Source: Granulicella sapmiensis (GTDB lineage Bacteria; Acidobacteriota; Terriglobia; Terriglobales; Acidobacteriaceae). From it: a stretch of 64,000 nucleotides of DNA. How positions within the stretch are numbered: position 1 is the stretch's first letter; each line of letters opens with the position of its first letter. A model generated the notes under the pieces. The model made no database searches and had not been told where the DNA came from. It was given only the letters and a program-made list of their open reading frames with translations. The stretch lies in NCBI GenBank assembly GCA_026225395.1, contig JAMFSR010000029.1, positions 1-64,000 of the forward strand, given 5' to 3'. Positions 8,034 to 17,001 of the stretch are shown one piece after another. Position numbers and translations under genes: made by a program.

Positions 8034-8774
8034 CTAGAGGTGCGCCGCCGAGGGCACCTGTTGCACGTCACCCACCAGCAGACCATCGCGCATGGTCAGC
8101 ACCCGTGTTGCATGCGCGGCCAATGCCGGATCATGCGTCACCAGCACCAGCGTGGTCCCTTCCGCATGGTTCAGAGAAAGCAACAGGTCCAGCACTGCCT
8201 GTCCATTGGTCGTATCGAGATTGCCTGTGGGCTCATCGGCCAACACAATTGGCGGTCGTAGAATAAACGCTCGCGCCAGCGCCACACGCTGCTGCTCGCC
8301 ACCAGAAAGCTGCACCGGATAGTGGTCCAGCCGATCCTCGAGCCCAACCGACACCAGCAACTGCCGCGCGCGATCCAACCCCGCTTTGCGGTTACCGCTC
8401 TCATCGTTCAGCTCATACGGTAGCAGCACGTTTTCCAGCGCGGTCAGCGTAGGAATCAACTGATACGACTGAAACACGAAACCAATCGTCTTTCCCCGCA
8501 CCTGCGCCAGCTTGTCCTCTGCCAGGTAGCTGATGGCTGTGCCATTCAACAACACATTGCCCTCGCTCGGCGAGTCCAGACCCGCCAGCAATCCCAGCAG
8601 CGTCGACTTTCCACTGCCAGATGCTCCCATGATGGCCGCAAACTCGCCCCTCGGGATGCTGAAATCAATCCCCTTCAGGATCTCCACCGTCCGAGTTCCG
8701 GTCCGGATAGACTTGCGCAACGCTTCCACAACGATCATTGGCGGTATATTGTCCGCGGCCTCGGTAACCTGCAC
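8034..8774 (-). CDS. ybbA: ABC transporter ATP-binding protein, YbbA/LolD family
   Basis: An ATPase of about 246 residues with Walker A GASGSGKST, Q-loop FVFQSYQL, signature LSGGEQQR, Walker B IVLADEPTGNLD and the switch His in LVTHDP. This set matches the LolD/MacB/YbbA group that energises FtsX-like permeases. GTG at 8774 is chosen because GAGGAG lies 5-6 bases upstream; a longer frame back to 8852 begins with non-conserved residues. It is co-transcribed with the permease that follows and is divergent from the lipase gene 109 bases away. Confidence 0.9.
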   Translation of the reverse strand: MQVTEAADNIPPMIVVEALRKSIRTGTRTVEILKGIDFSIPRGEFAAIMGASGSGKSTLLGLLAGLDSPSEGNVLLNGTAISYLAEDKLAQVRGKTIGFVFQSYQLIPTLTALENVLLPYELNDESGNRKAGLDRARQLLVSVGLEDRLDHYPVQLSGGEQQRVALARAFILRPPIVLADEPTGNLDTTNGQAVLDLLLSLNHAEGTTLVLVTHDPALAAHATRVLTMRDGLLVGDVQQVPSAAHL

Positions 8775-8883
8775 GTAGTCTCCTCGTCTCGGTAGCTGAT
8801 GCTTTTGATTATCAGGCACTCCACTTCGATCCAACAAAACAAAGTACGCCAATCCTTAGTCCTGTCTCTCGGTAGAATGAGGT

Positions 8884-9579
8884 GTGCCCCGAATCCCTCA
8901 TTCCGTCTCGTCTTTCGCACTCTGCACCGTGCTCCTTTTCGTGGGCTGCAAAGCCGACGCCGGCAAGCAGGACAACGGCATGAGCGCGCAGGTTTCCATG
9001 AAACAGCCCACGCCTCCGCCTCAGACCTGGCGTCCTATCATCGTCTGCTTCGGCGACAGCCTTACCGCGGGCTACGGCACCGACCCCGGCCAGAGCTACC
9101 CGGACAACCTGCAGAAGATCCTTGATGATTCGAACTTCCCCGACCGGGTCATCAACGAAGGCGTCAGTGGCAATACAACCAAGGACGGCGTAGACCGCCT
9201 CCCGCACATCATCGCGCTCCACCCACAACTCGTCGTCGTGGAGTTCGGCGGCAACGACGGCCTCCGCGGTCTGCCCATCGATCAAACACAAAAGAACATG
9301 AGCACTATCGTCGATGAACTAAAGGCCAGTGGCGCCAAGGTCGCGCTCGCCGGAATCACCCTGCCACCCGACTACGGCCCCGACTATATCGCAAAGTTCA
9401 ACGCCATGTATCCCGCCCTCGCAAAGCAATACAAGGTCCCACTACTACCGTTCCTCCTGAAGGACGTCTACGGAGCTCCTGGCGACATGCAGGACGACGC
9501 CACGCACGCCACTGCGCAAGGCAACAAACAGGTTGCGGCCAACGTCGCGGGTCTCATCGAGCCGATGCTGAAGCATTAA
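8884..9579 (+). CDS. tesA: SGNH/GDSL hydrolase, arylesterase/TesA-like lipoprotein
   Basis: A 231-residue GDSL esterase. Block I is CFGDSLTAGYG, block II the Gly in GVSGNTT, block III FGGNDGLRG, and block V the D-x-x-H pair in DDATHAT, so the catalytic Ser, oxyanion residues, Asp and His are all present. The N-terminus (to about residue 22) is a hydrophobic leader ending LLFVGC, a plausible lipobox, so it is probably an exported lipoprotein. The frame is closed by TGA at 8878-8880, so GTG 8884 is the first usable start. Being divergent from ybbA-ybbP supports the tesA name. Physiological substrates are acyl esters or thioesters by family. Confidence 0.87.
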   Translation: MPRIPHSVSSFALCTVLLFVGCKADAGKQDNGMSAQVSMKQPTPPPQTWRPIIVCFGDSLTAGYGTDPGQSYPDNLQKILDDSNFPDRVINEGVSGNTTKDGVDRLPHIIALHPQLVVVEFGGNDGLRGLPIDQTQKNMSTIVDELKASGAKVALAGITLPPDYGPDYIAKFNAMYPALAKQYKVPLLPFLLKDVYGAPGDMQDDATHATAQGNKQVAANVAGLIEPMLKH

Positions 9580-9590
9580 GCTGAAACCGA

Positions 9591-10463
9591 TCAGCCCAGC
9601 ACAATCTCCGGCTTCACCAGCGTCCCCGCAATGCGCCGCGCAATCGCCAGCAACTCCCGCGGCCCGCTGAACACCTTGATCAACGCCGCATCCGAAAACT
9701 CCGGCACATTCACCTGCATCCCATTGCGAATGCGCCCCGCCGTCTGCTCGTCCACCATCACCGAAGGCATCTCCGGCAGCACCGACCGCGGATGCGGCAG
9801 CCTCGCCTCAATCTCCGCCACGCTAAGCGACTTCAGCTCGTCCACCGTGATCGCCTGCGCCAGCGTAAACGCCCCGGCCTGCGTCCGCCGCAGCGACGAA
9901 AGATGCGCCCCGCAACCGGCCATCGCCCCCAACTCCTGCGCTACCGACCTCACATAACCGCCCGCCGAAACATGCATCGTAAAGCTCGCAACATCGCCCT
10001 CAAGCCCCATCAGCTCGAAGGAATGAATGAAAATCCGCGCCGGCTTTACAGCAACTTCCTTACCTGCACGCGCCAGCTTATGCGCCGGAACACCATTGAT
10101 CTTCTTCGCGGAAAACACCGGCGGCATCTGATCCATCTCGCCATCGAAGTGCCGCGCCATCACACGCAACTCCTCAAGCGAATGCATCAACGCCACAGGC
10201 TCCGCGACAGGCGTACCTTCCGCGTCAAACGTATCCGTCGCAAACCCAAAACGAATATGCCCCGTGTACTGCTTCTCCGCCTTGCCAAAGAATTGCGCCA
10301 GCCGCGTATGCTTGCCCAGCAGCAACGGCAACACGCCCGTAGCCATCGGATCAAGCGTCCCCAGATGCCCCACCGAACGCTCACCCGTTGCCCGCCGCAC
10401 AATCGAAACAACATCATGCGACGTCATGCCAGCCGGCTTATCCAATATCAGTAATCCATTCAT
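9591..10463 (-). CDS. truB: tRNA pseudouridine(55) synthase TruB
   Basis: A 290-residue enzyme that makes pseudouridine-55 in the T-loop of tRNA. It opens with GLLILDKPAGMTSHDVV; the catalytic Asp lies in GHLGTLDPMATGVLPL (about residues 33-48); HVSAGGYVRSVAQELG and HLSSLRRTQAG are family motifs. The C-terminal part resembles a small PUA-like extension. It ends 11 bases from the convergent tesA gene and starts 14 bases after folE, so it is the last gene of the queD-queD-folE-truB operon. Confidence 0.95.
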   Translation of the reverse strand: MNGLLILDKPAGMTSHDVVSIVRRATGERSVGHLGTLDPMATGVLPLLLGKHTRLAQFFGKAEKQYTGHIRFGFATDTFDAEGTPVAEPVALMHSLEELRVMARHFDGEMDQMPPVFSAKKINGVPAHKLARAGKEVAVKPARIFIHSFELMGLEGDVASFTMHVSAGGYVRSVAQELGAMAGCGAHLSSLRRTQAGAFTLAQAITVDELKSLSVAEIEARLPHPRSVLPEMPSVMVDEQTAGRIRNGMQVNVPEFSDAALIKVFSGPRELLAIARRIAGTLVKPEIVLG

Positions 10464-10477
10464 CTTGAGCCGCTTCC

Positions 10478-11131
<654 letters not shown>

Positions 11132-11145
11132 CTGCGTTCTCGATC

Positions 11146-11580
11146 TTACTCTTCGTGCCGCACTGGAGCTCCATCGCCGAAGTAGTCAAAGGCATTGTTG
11201 CCCGTCTCTTCCACGCGAATCCGTTCCAGCTTCGCATGCGGATACTGCGCAAAAATCCGCCACAGCTCCACACATAGATTCTCTGTCGTCGGCACCAGAT
11301 CGAGGAAGCACTTCAGCGTATTCAGATTTGCGTGATCGAACAAATCAAGCATCTCCCGCTGCGCGAACGAATCCAGATCACCCAGGTTCGTCACCATACC
11401 CGTCACCGCATCCACAGCCCCTGCAAGCGTCACCTGCACAACATAGTTATGTCCATGCCCAAACGGGTTGTTGCACTTGCCGTAAATGTCGCGATTCCGC
11501 TCCGGCGTCAGTGCATCCACATGCAGCCGGTGCGAAGCAGCGAAGTGATACCGCCGTGAAAGATGCGCAACCAAACTCAT
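11146..11580 (-). CDS. queD: 6-carboxytetrahydropterin synthase / PTPS family, second copy
   Basis: A 144-residue member of the QueD/6-pyruvoyl-tetrahydropterin synthase family, acting on dihydroneopterin triphosphate. Zinc ligands are the His in AASHRL and the HGH in [13 protein letters not shown], which also gives the catalytic Cys; DHANLN supplies the Asp-His pair, and VPTTENL plus the C-terminal Glu (RVEETG) complete the site. The ATG at 11580 overlaps the stop of the first copy by four bases (ATGA), showing coupling. The first copy differs most around the first His. One copy may have a different product specificity. Confidence 0.9.
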   Translation of the reverse strand: MSLVAHLSRRYHFAASHRLHVDALTPERNRDIYGKCNNPFGHGHNYVVQVTLAGAVDAVTGMVTNLGDLDSFAQREMLDLFDHANLNTLKCFLDLVPTTENLCVELWRIFAQYPHAKLERIRVEETGNNAFDYFGDGAPVRHEE

Positions 11581-11990
11581 GCGCCTTCCCCATAAAAGTC
11601 CGCAAACAGGTCCGCCATCTCGTATACACGCACACGATGCAGCTTCGCCCCCGGGATTTTCCCGTCCAACCGCCGCCATATCGCAATCGCCATGTTCTCG
11701 GTCGTCGGCACCACCGTCTTGAACTCCGGCACCTCGTGGTTCAGATGCCGGTGGTCATACACCGATACCACCTCACGCTCCATGATGTCCTTGAGCTCCT
11801 TCAGGTCCACAACAAACCCCGAAACAGGATCGATCGCCCCCTGAACCGTAACCTCAAGCGTGTAGTTATGCCCATGCCCCTGCCGGTTGGAGCACTTGCC
11901 AAACACGCGCTCATTCTCAGCCTCGGTCCAGGCGTCGTTCCAGTAAAAGTGAGCGGAAGAAAAATCAGCTTTGCGAGTAAGAAGAATCAT
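11577..11990 (-). CDS. 6-pyruvoyl-tetrahydropterin synthase / QueD family, first copy
   Basis: A 137-residue paralogue of the next gene. It keeps the zinc His (SSAHFYW), Cys and HGH (FGKCSNRQGHGHNY), DHRHLN, VPTTENM and the late Glu (VYEMADL). The segment between the first His and the Cys (NDAWTEAENERVFGKC) differs from the second copy and is more like the PTPS side of the family. It is the first gene of the queD-queD-folE-truB operon. Function is either queuosine or a tetrahydropterin cofactor; no queC or queE lies nearby to decide. Confidence 0.87.
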   Translation of the reverse strand: MILLTRKADFSSAHFYWNDAWTEAENERVFGKCSNRQGHGHNYTLEVTVQGAIDPVSGFVVDLKELKDIMEREVVSVYDHRHLNHEVPEFKTVVPTTENMAIAIWRRLDGKIPGAKLHRVRVYEMADLFADFYGEGA

Positions 11991-12070
11991 AAGGACAGAG
12001 CGTAGAACTTTCTAAAATGATGCAACGAGTATTGGATGCCGAACAGAGCAAGCAGATGCGGCAGCGCCTT

Positions 12071-12105
12071 CTCTACACTCTATCCTCTACCCTCTACACT
12101 CTCCG
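12071..12105 (+). repeat. Heptanucleotide tandem array (CTCTAYM)n
   Basis: Five contiguous 7-base units: CTCTACA, CTCTATC, CTCTACC, CTCTACA, CTCTCCG. Read on the other strand the units follow YAG plus four bases. It lies between the queD operon start and the 3' end of the glycosyltransferase gene. The same unit sequence recurs at 29524-29556. Confidence 0.85.
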
Positions 12106-12120
12106 CACCTCTAGGTGCGG
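12103..12120 (-). terminator. Short hairpin at the end of the glycosyltransferase gene
   Basis: CCGCACCT and AGGTGCGG form an 8-bp perfect stem with a 2-base loop and overlap the stop codon of the gene ending at 12111. It could act as a terminator, but there is no clear T-run. Confidence 0.35.
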
Positions 12121-13256
12121 TACTCCCGTCCCTTCCACGCCACCTGGTGGAAGATCTTATGCATCGCCCAACTCCGAACCAGCAGCACGATAAACAACGG
12201 CAGCGCCAGCGCCGACAGCGCACAATCCATAAACCCAAAGTTCGACCGCGCCACCCTTGCATAAAACCGCCAGAGGTTACGCCCCCAAAGCAGCACCAGC
12301 ACCGTTTCCTTCCACAGCACCAGGTACGGAAAAACAAACAGCAGCACCGGCAGAAGCAACAACGCAATATCCAGCGTCCGCCAAGCCGCCAGCGCAAGCG
12401 CATGAGGAAACAGCAGCACCAGGTTCTTCGACCAGCCCTCCACCATGTCGCCAAACCCTTGATACATCCGCGTGCTCAGCGCATCCGGCGCATACCGCAG
12501 CCGGATACTCCGCTTCGACCGTTTCACATTGAACGCCAGGTCGACATCCTCCAGCACCGACCGCCCCACCATCCGGTGCCCGCCCACGGCAAAGTACGCC
12601 TCTCGCTCCACCATCAAAAACTGCCCATTCGCCGCTGCCACGCGCTTGGCCGGATCATTCACCTGCGCCGGCGGATACACACTCGCCAACTCCGAAAACA
12701 CCAGCGGCATCAGCGCCCTCTGCCAGAAACCCTGCACCAGCTGCAGCGGCGAGTACGAAAGCAACGCCACATGATGCTTCTCCGCCTCATGCATCGCCCG
12801 CACTAGGTCCCCCGGCTCATGCAGCGTATCCGCATCGGTAAACAGCAGCCACTTGCCCGTGGCCCGCTGCGCTCCCGCCCAGCAGGCATTCGTCTTACCC
12901 GTAAACGCCCGCCCGTTGCCCTTCAGCTCCAGCGGCGGTGCTGAGATCAAAACCATCGCCGGATGCCCCACCGCAGCCTCCGCAGCCACCTCCCGCGTCC
13001 GATCGGTCGACTCATCATCGACCACAATCAGCTCCCAATCCTTGCCCAGCGCAAAAAACTCATCATCCTGCGCCAGCAAGGTCGCCAGGCACTCCGGCAG
13101 ATTTCCCTCTTCATTCCTCGCCGGAACGATCACACTCAACCGCGGCCGCTCCACCTCGTCCACAACCATCACCTGCTCCAAAGCAACCGGCTCGTCGTCT
13201 AAAGGCAGCCCGAGTATCGGACTCAACTTCTCCATCGGACTGTGATCTTCTGCCAT
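12111..13256 (-). CDS. Family 2 glycosyltransferase, HpnB-like
   Basis: A 381-residue membrane-anchored GT2 enzyme. The GT-A domain (about residues 35-270) starts RLSVIVPARNEEGNLPECL, has VVDDESTDRT, the DxD-like TDADT, and VLEDVDLAFNVK. It is followed by two to three hydrophobic segments (about 285-375). The order and motifs match the hopanoid-associated HpnB-type transferases, but no other hopanoid gene is in view, so the acceptor is unknown. Start codons of this gene and of the tlpA-like gene are 21 bases apart in divergent orientation, so the two share a promoter region. Confidence 0.82.
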   Translation of the reverse strand: MAEDHSPMEKLSPILGLPLDDEPVALEQVMVVDEVERPRLSVIVPARNEEGNLPECLATLLAQDDEFFALGKDWELIVVDDESTDRTREVAAEAAVGHPAMVLISAPPLELKGNGRAFTGKTNACWAGAQRATGKWLLFTDADTLHEPGDLVRAMHEAEKHHVALLSYSPLQLVQGFWQRALMPLVFSELASVYPPAQVNDPAKRVAAANGQFLMVEREAYFAVGGHRMVGRSVLEDVDLAFNVKRSKRSIRLRYAPDALSTRMYQGFGDMVEGWSKNLVLLFPHALALAAWRTLDIALLLLPVLLFVFPYLVLWKETVLVLLWGRNLWRFYARVARSNFGFMDCALSALALPLFIVLLVRSWAMHKIFHQVAWKGREYRT

Positions 13257-13277
13257 AGCTTCGTATTATAGGAACCG

Positions 13278-13802
13278 ATGCTCCTTCGCCGCACAAACCT
13301 GCTCCCCGCGCGCCGCACAAAGCTTCTCGCCGCCTGCCTCGGCGCCCTCCTGCTCGCCTCCGGTTGCGACCGCGGCGACCACCCCCGGAACATCGGTCGC
13401 CCAGCCCCACAATTCGCCCTATCCGACGGCACCAACTCCGTCGATCTCTCCAAACTCCGCGGCCACGTCGTCCTCGTCAACCTCTGGGCAAGCTGGTGCG
13501 CCCCCTGCGTCGACGAGCTCCCCAGCCTCCTCGCCCTCCAGCATCAGCTGCCCGGCGTCACCGTCATCGCCATCAGCATGGACCAGGACGACGACGCCTA
13601 CCGCACCTTCCTCAAGCGCAACCACGTTGATCTCCTCACCATCCGCGACCCCGAAGCCCGCATTAATGCCCTCTACGGCACCGTACAAATCCCCGAAACC
13701 TACGCCATCGACCGCAACGGCATCCTCCGCCGCAAGTTCGTCTCCGCTCAGGACTGGACCAGCCCTGAAATCGTCGACTACCTTCACCGCCTCGGCGCCT
13801 GA
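13278..13802 (+). CDS. TlpA-family thiol:disulfide oxidoreductase
   Basis: A 174-residue exported thioredoxin-like protein. The N-terminal leader ends LLASGC at about residues 29-34, a lipobox. The thioredoxin fold has LVNLWASWCAPCVDELPSL with the CxxC redox pair and the cis-Pro segment VQIPETYAID. Such proteins reduce periplasmic disulfides, for example in cytochrome c maturation. It is followed 34 bases later by a small HMA-like gene. The size is normal. Confidence 0.9.
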   Translation: MLLRRTNLLPARRTKLLAACLGALLLASGCDRGDHPRNIGRPAPQFALSDGTNSVDLSKLRGHVVLVNLWASWCAPCVDELPSLLALQHQLPGVTVIAISMDQDDDAYRTFLKRNHVDLLTIRDPEARINALYGTVQIPETYAIDRNGILRRKFVSAQDWTSPEIVDYLHRLGA

Positions 13803-13836
13803 ACCCTCCACCGCCCTCACTGCTAAAATCAACAAC

Positions 13837-14109
13837 ATGACGCAGCTTGACGTAATGTACCGCTACGGCGCACCGCCCGTAGAGGCCGCCATGATGGCCC
13901 TCGGCCGCATTCGCGAGGTCTACGGAATCCGCAATCTCACTTTCAACGAGGCGGAAAAGACCGTCCGCATTGAGTACGACGCCACCCGCCTCACCGAGCC
14001 CATCGTCCACCAGCTCCTACGCCGCTCCGGCCTCGACGTCGTCGAGCGTGTCTCGCTCATCCCTCCAAAACCGGCGCCCGAGCCCGTCGCCGCTCCCACC
14101 GCCAGCTAG
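13837..14109 (+). CDS. Small HMA-like protein without the metal-binding CxxC
   Basis: A 90-residue protein that reads as a beta-alpha-beta-beta-alpha-beta ferredoxin-like unit of the heavy-metal-associated superfamily: TQLDVMYRYGAPPVEAAMMAL, then VYGIRNLTFNEAEKTVRIEY, then LTEPIVHQLLRRSGLDVV. The usual CxxC loop is absent (RYGAPPVE), so metal binding of the normal kind is unlikely. The tail is Pro/Ala-rich. The ATG at 13837 is chosen over a longer frame that overlaps the tlpA-like gene. Function unknown. Confidence 0.65.
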   Translation: MTQLDVMYRYGAPPVEAAMMALGRIREVYGIRNLTFNEAEKTVRIEYDATRLTEPIVHQLLRRSGLDVVERVSLIPPKPAPEPVAAPTAS

Positions 14110-14138
14110 CCTCATTCACAGCATCCCCACATTTTGTC

Positions 14139-14200
14139 ATTTCGACCGAAGCGGGATGGCTTCATCATCCCGCGCAGTAGAGAAACCTGCTTCTCTACCG
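14139..14200. repeat. REP-like intergenic repeat with two hairpins
   Basis: Starts TTTTGTCATTTCGACCGAAGC. A stem GCGGGATG/CATCCCGC with a 7-base loop follows, then GTAGAGAA/TTCTCTAC with a 6-base loop. A related TTTGTCAT..GACC..GA..ACCTGCT sequence lies at 63648-63688. Two hairpins in a row is the layout of bacterial interspersed mosaic elements. Confidence 0.6.
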
Positions 14201-14312
14201 TGGCTCGCACCGAACACCGACTCGATCCCGGAGTCGCCCACCAGCACTACCCTCAAGGGTTGATACCACCACCCATTTCGGTTATTCTTATTTAGTTGCA
14301 CTCACGCAATGT

Positions 14313-14389
14313 GCGCCCGTAGCTCAGCTGGATAGAGCGCCTGGCTACGAACCAGTAGGTCGGAGGTTCGAATCCTTCCGGGCGCACCA
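14313..14389 (+). tRNA. tRNA-Arg (anticodon ACG)
   Basis: A 77-base cloverleaf with encoded CCA: acceptor GCGCCCG/CGGGCGC, D-arm AGCTCAGCTGGATAGAGC, anticodon loop CTACGAA giving ACG, and T-arm GGAGGTTCGAATCCTTC. The first anticodon base is expected to be edited to inosine. No integrase adjoins it. Confidence 0.97.
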
Positions 14390-14398
14390 TAACTCCCC

Positions 14399-16546
14399 TT
14401 ACAAACTTGCCGTATCGAAAACCACCGGCGGCTGCGCCCAGTGCGATTGCAGCTCTTTTTCGTGGGTCACCAACAGTGCGGCAAACTCATGGGGCGGCAT
14501 CGGACGGCCGAAGTAATACCCCTGTGCCTCGTCGCACTCATGCGCTTGCAGGAAAACCAGCTCCTCCACCGTCTCAACGCCTTCGGCCACCGTCCTCAGC
14601 TTCAGGCTCCGCGCCATGCTGATGATCGCGCTCACAATCGTTGTCTCATTCGGCGTCTTCGTAATCTGCCGCACAAACGACTGGTCGATCTTCAGCGCAT
14701 CCAGCGGAAACTTCCGCAGATAACTCAGGCTTGAGTAGCCCGTCCCAAAGTCATCGATCGCAACCTTGATCCCGCTCGCGCGCAGCGTTTGCAAAATCGA
14801 AGCCGTAAACTCGGCCCGCTTCATCAACGCACTTTCCGTAACCTCAACCTCCAGGCACGTCGGGTCGAAGCCGGTCTGCTCCAATATCTCAAAGACACCC
14901 TTCAAAAATCCTTCATGCTGAAACTGCATGGCGGAAACATTCACCGCAATGCTCATCCCGGAGAGCCCCGCATCGACCCACTCGCGCGCCTGCGCGCAGG
15001 CTTCGCGGAGTACCCAGTCGCCGATCGGCAGAATCAGCCCACAGTCCTCAGCCACCGGGATAAATTGCGCCGGTGAAACCACACCGCGCGTCGGATGGAT
15101 CCATCGAATCAGGGCCTCCGCCCCGGTAATAGCACCCGTCTTCAGATTGATCTTCGGCTGGTAGTGCAGCACGAACTCTTTTCGCTCCATCGCTCGCCGC
15201 AAGCTCTCCTCAATGGACTGCCGCTCGACCGCCCGGACATTCATAGCCGGCTCAAAAAACTGGTAGCCCTGGCGGCCATTCTCCTTGGCTTGGTACATTG
15301 CCGTGTCCGCATTCTTGATCAGTGTCTCCGCATCGGGCCCATCAGTTGGATAGACACTCACCCCGATGCTTCCCGTCACATACAGATCGCGCCCCTCAAC
15401 GGTATGCACCTCCACCACAGACTGCAGCATTCGCCTCGCGGCAATCGCGGCATCTTCCGCCTTTTCTATTGCCGGCAAAAGCATCACAAACTCGTCCCCA
15501 CCCTGTCGGCTCACCGTATCTACCCCACGGACGCAACTCACCAGCCGCTCTCCCACCGACTGCAACAGCTTGTCACCCGTCGAATGGCCCAGCGAATCGT
15601 TGATGTGCTTGAATCCATCCAGATCCAGGAACAGCACTGCCAACAGGTACGAGTGGCGCTTTGCCAACGCGATAGCCTGGCTCACACGATCGTTCAGCAG
15701 CAACCGGTTAGGCAACCCCGTAAGAAAATCGTGCTCTGCGGAGTGTGCGATCTGCTCAGTCATCGCACGCGCGGCGCTTACATCACGGAAGACGATCACC
15801 GCGCCAATAACCTCCCGCTCACGATTGCGGATCGGGGAAACCGAATCTTCAATGGGAACCTCGGAGCCGTCGCGCCGAACCAGTATCGAATCCGATGGCA
15901 GGTGGCTCGTGCGATTTTGCTCCATCACCCTCTCCATGGGATCGGGGATCGCCTCACGGGTTGTCGCATGAATGATCCGAAGGACCTCCACCATCGGCTT
16001 GCCACATGCCTCGGGCAAAGGCCATCCGATCAGCGTCTCCGCAACAAGATTTAGAAACGTAATATTTCCTTCAATGTCCGCGCAGACAACGGCGTCTCCA
16101 ATACTGTCGAGCGTCACCTGCGCACGCTCTTTTTCAGCAAACAGGGTCTCTTCAATCATCTTGCGCTCGACGGCATAGCGCATGGCGCGCAGCAGCTCCC
16201 GCGGTTCGATCTGGCCTTTTGTCAGATAGTCCTGTGCGCCTTCCTGCATGGCCTGTAGGGCCACTTCGTCATCGTCCAAACCGGAGAGCACGACCAGCGG
16301 CATACGGGGCGACGCCACGCGAGCCCGCCGTAGCGCTTCCAGTCCACGAGCGTCCGGCAAACCCAGGTCCAGCAGAACAATATCGATGGCTGTGTTCGAA
16401 AGGCAAGCTTCTGCCTCGCTCATCTGCTCCACATGGATCACTTCCATCCCGCGAAATCCCTCTTCACGGAACATGCGTCGGAGTAAGAGCGCATCTCCGG
16501 CATTGTCTTCGACGAGCAGCACCGTATTGATCGAGCTCTTGACCAT
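14399..16546 (-). CDS. Response regulator with PAS, GGDEF and EAL domains (c-di-GMP turnover)
   Basis: A 715-residue cytoplasmic protein. A receiver domain (about 7-125, phospho-acceptor Asp in VLLDLGLPD) is followed by a PAS domain (about 145-265), a GGDEF domain with an intact RQGGDEF signature, and an EAL domain (about 445-690) with EALIRW, EVTESALM, DDFGTGYSS, KIDQSF and EGVET. Both cyclase and phosphodiesterase sites look intact, so the direction of activity is not predictable. It is the third gene of an operon with a PAS kinase and a single receiver, starting 6 bases after the receiver stop. The kinase is the likely phosphodonor. Confidence 0.93.
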   Translation of the reverse strand: MVKSSINTVLLVEDNAGDALLLRRMFREEGFRGMEVIHVEQMSEAEACLSNTAIDIVLLDLGLPDARGLEALRRARVASPRMPLVVLSGLDDDEVALQAMQEGAQDYLTKGQIEPRELLRAMRYAVERKMIEETLFAEKERAQVTLDSIGDAVVCADIEGNITFLNLVAETLIGWPLPEACGKPMVEVLRIIHATTREAIPDPMERVMEQNRTSHLPSDSILVRRDGSEVPIEDSVSPIRNREREVIGAVIVFRDVSAARAMTEQIAHSAEHDFLTGLPNRLLLNDRVSQAIALAKRHSYLLAVLFLDLDGFKHINDSLGHSTGDKLLQSVGERLVSCVRGVDTVSRQGGDEFVMLLPAIEKAEDAAIAARRMLQSVVEVHTVEGRDLYVTGSIGVSVYPTDGPDAETLIKNADTAMYQAKENGRQGYQFFEPAMNVRAVERQSIEESLRRAMERKEFVLHYQPKINLKTGAITGAEALIRWIHPTRGVVSPAQFIPVAEDCGLILPIGDWVLREACAQAREWVDAGLSGMSIAVNVSAMQFQHEGFLKGVFEILEQTGFDPTCLEVEVTESALMKRAEFTASILQTLRASGIKVAIDDFGTGYSSLSYLRKFPLDALKIDQSFVRQITKTPNETTIVSAIISMARSLKLRTVAEGVETVEELVFLQAHECDEAQGYYFGRPMPPHEFAALLVTHEKELQSHWAQPPVVFDTASL

Positions 16547-16552
16547 CCGCCT

Positions 16553-16981
16553 CTACCTCTGCCGCGGCAACTTGACCTTCGTCATCCAGAAGTCGTTAAT
16601 GCTCTTCACGACGTTTTCAAAGTCTTCCAATTGCACCGGCTTGCTGAGGTAGCAGTTCGCCTGCAGCTCATAACTCTTCCGGATGTCCGTTTCCGAATCC
16701 GAAGTAGTAAGGATGATCGTGGGAATTGTCTTGAGATTATCATCCTTCTTGATCTGAGCCAGAACCTCCCGGCCGTCCATCTTCGGAATATTCAGGTCAA
16801 GCAGGATGAAGTCGGGCCTCGGTGAGTCCGCGAACGTTCCCCTCTGCTTTAAGAAATCCATCGCTTCCACACCGTCCATTGCAACATGAAGCCTGATGGC
16901 TTCATTGATTTCGCGAAAGGCGTCCCGGGTCAACCGCACATCCCCGGGACTGTCTTCCACTAATAGAACTTCTACGGGCAT
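16553..16981 (-). CDS. Single-domain response regulator, Rcp1-like
   Basis: A 142-residue CheY-like receiver with no output domain: VEVLLVEDSPGDVRLTR, phospho-Asp in FILLDLNIPKMDG, Thr in ILTTSD, Lys in CYLSKPVQ. This matches the Rcp1 group that partners phytochrome-type kinases. ATG 16981 has a strong GGAGGA five to six bases upstream; an alternative ATG at 17005 overlaps the kinase stop (ATGA). It sits between the kinase and the GGDEF-EAL protein and may relay phosphate between them. Confidence 0.93.
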   Translation of the reverse strand: MPVEVLLVEDSPGDVRLTRDAFREINEAIRLHVAMDGVEAMDFLKQRGTFADSPRPDFILLDLNIPKMDGREVLAQIKKDDNLKTIPTIILTTSDSETDIRKSYELQANCYLSKPVQLEDFENVVKSINDFWMTKVKLPRQR

Positions 16982-17001
16982 AACTTCCTCCAGAAGTGCG
17001 A

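Noticed and set aside
12071..12105. Heptad array read as a CRISPR fragment
   Set aside because: Units are 7 bases with no spacers and no cas genes in the window; the period is far too short.
14313..14389. tRNA-Arg as another island attachment site
   Set aside because: No integrase or repeat of its 3' end nearby; the neighbours are a conserved-looking signalling operon.
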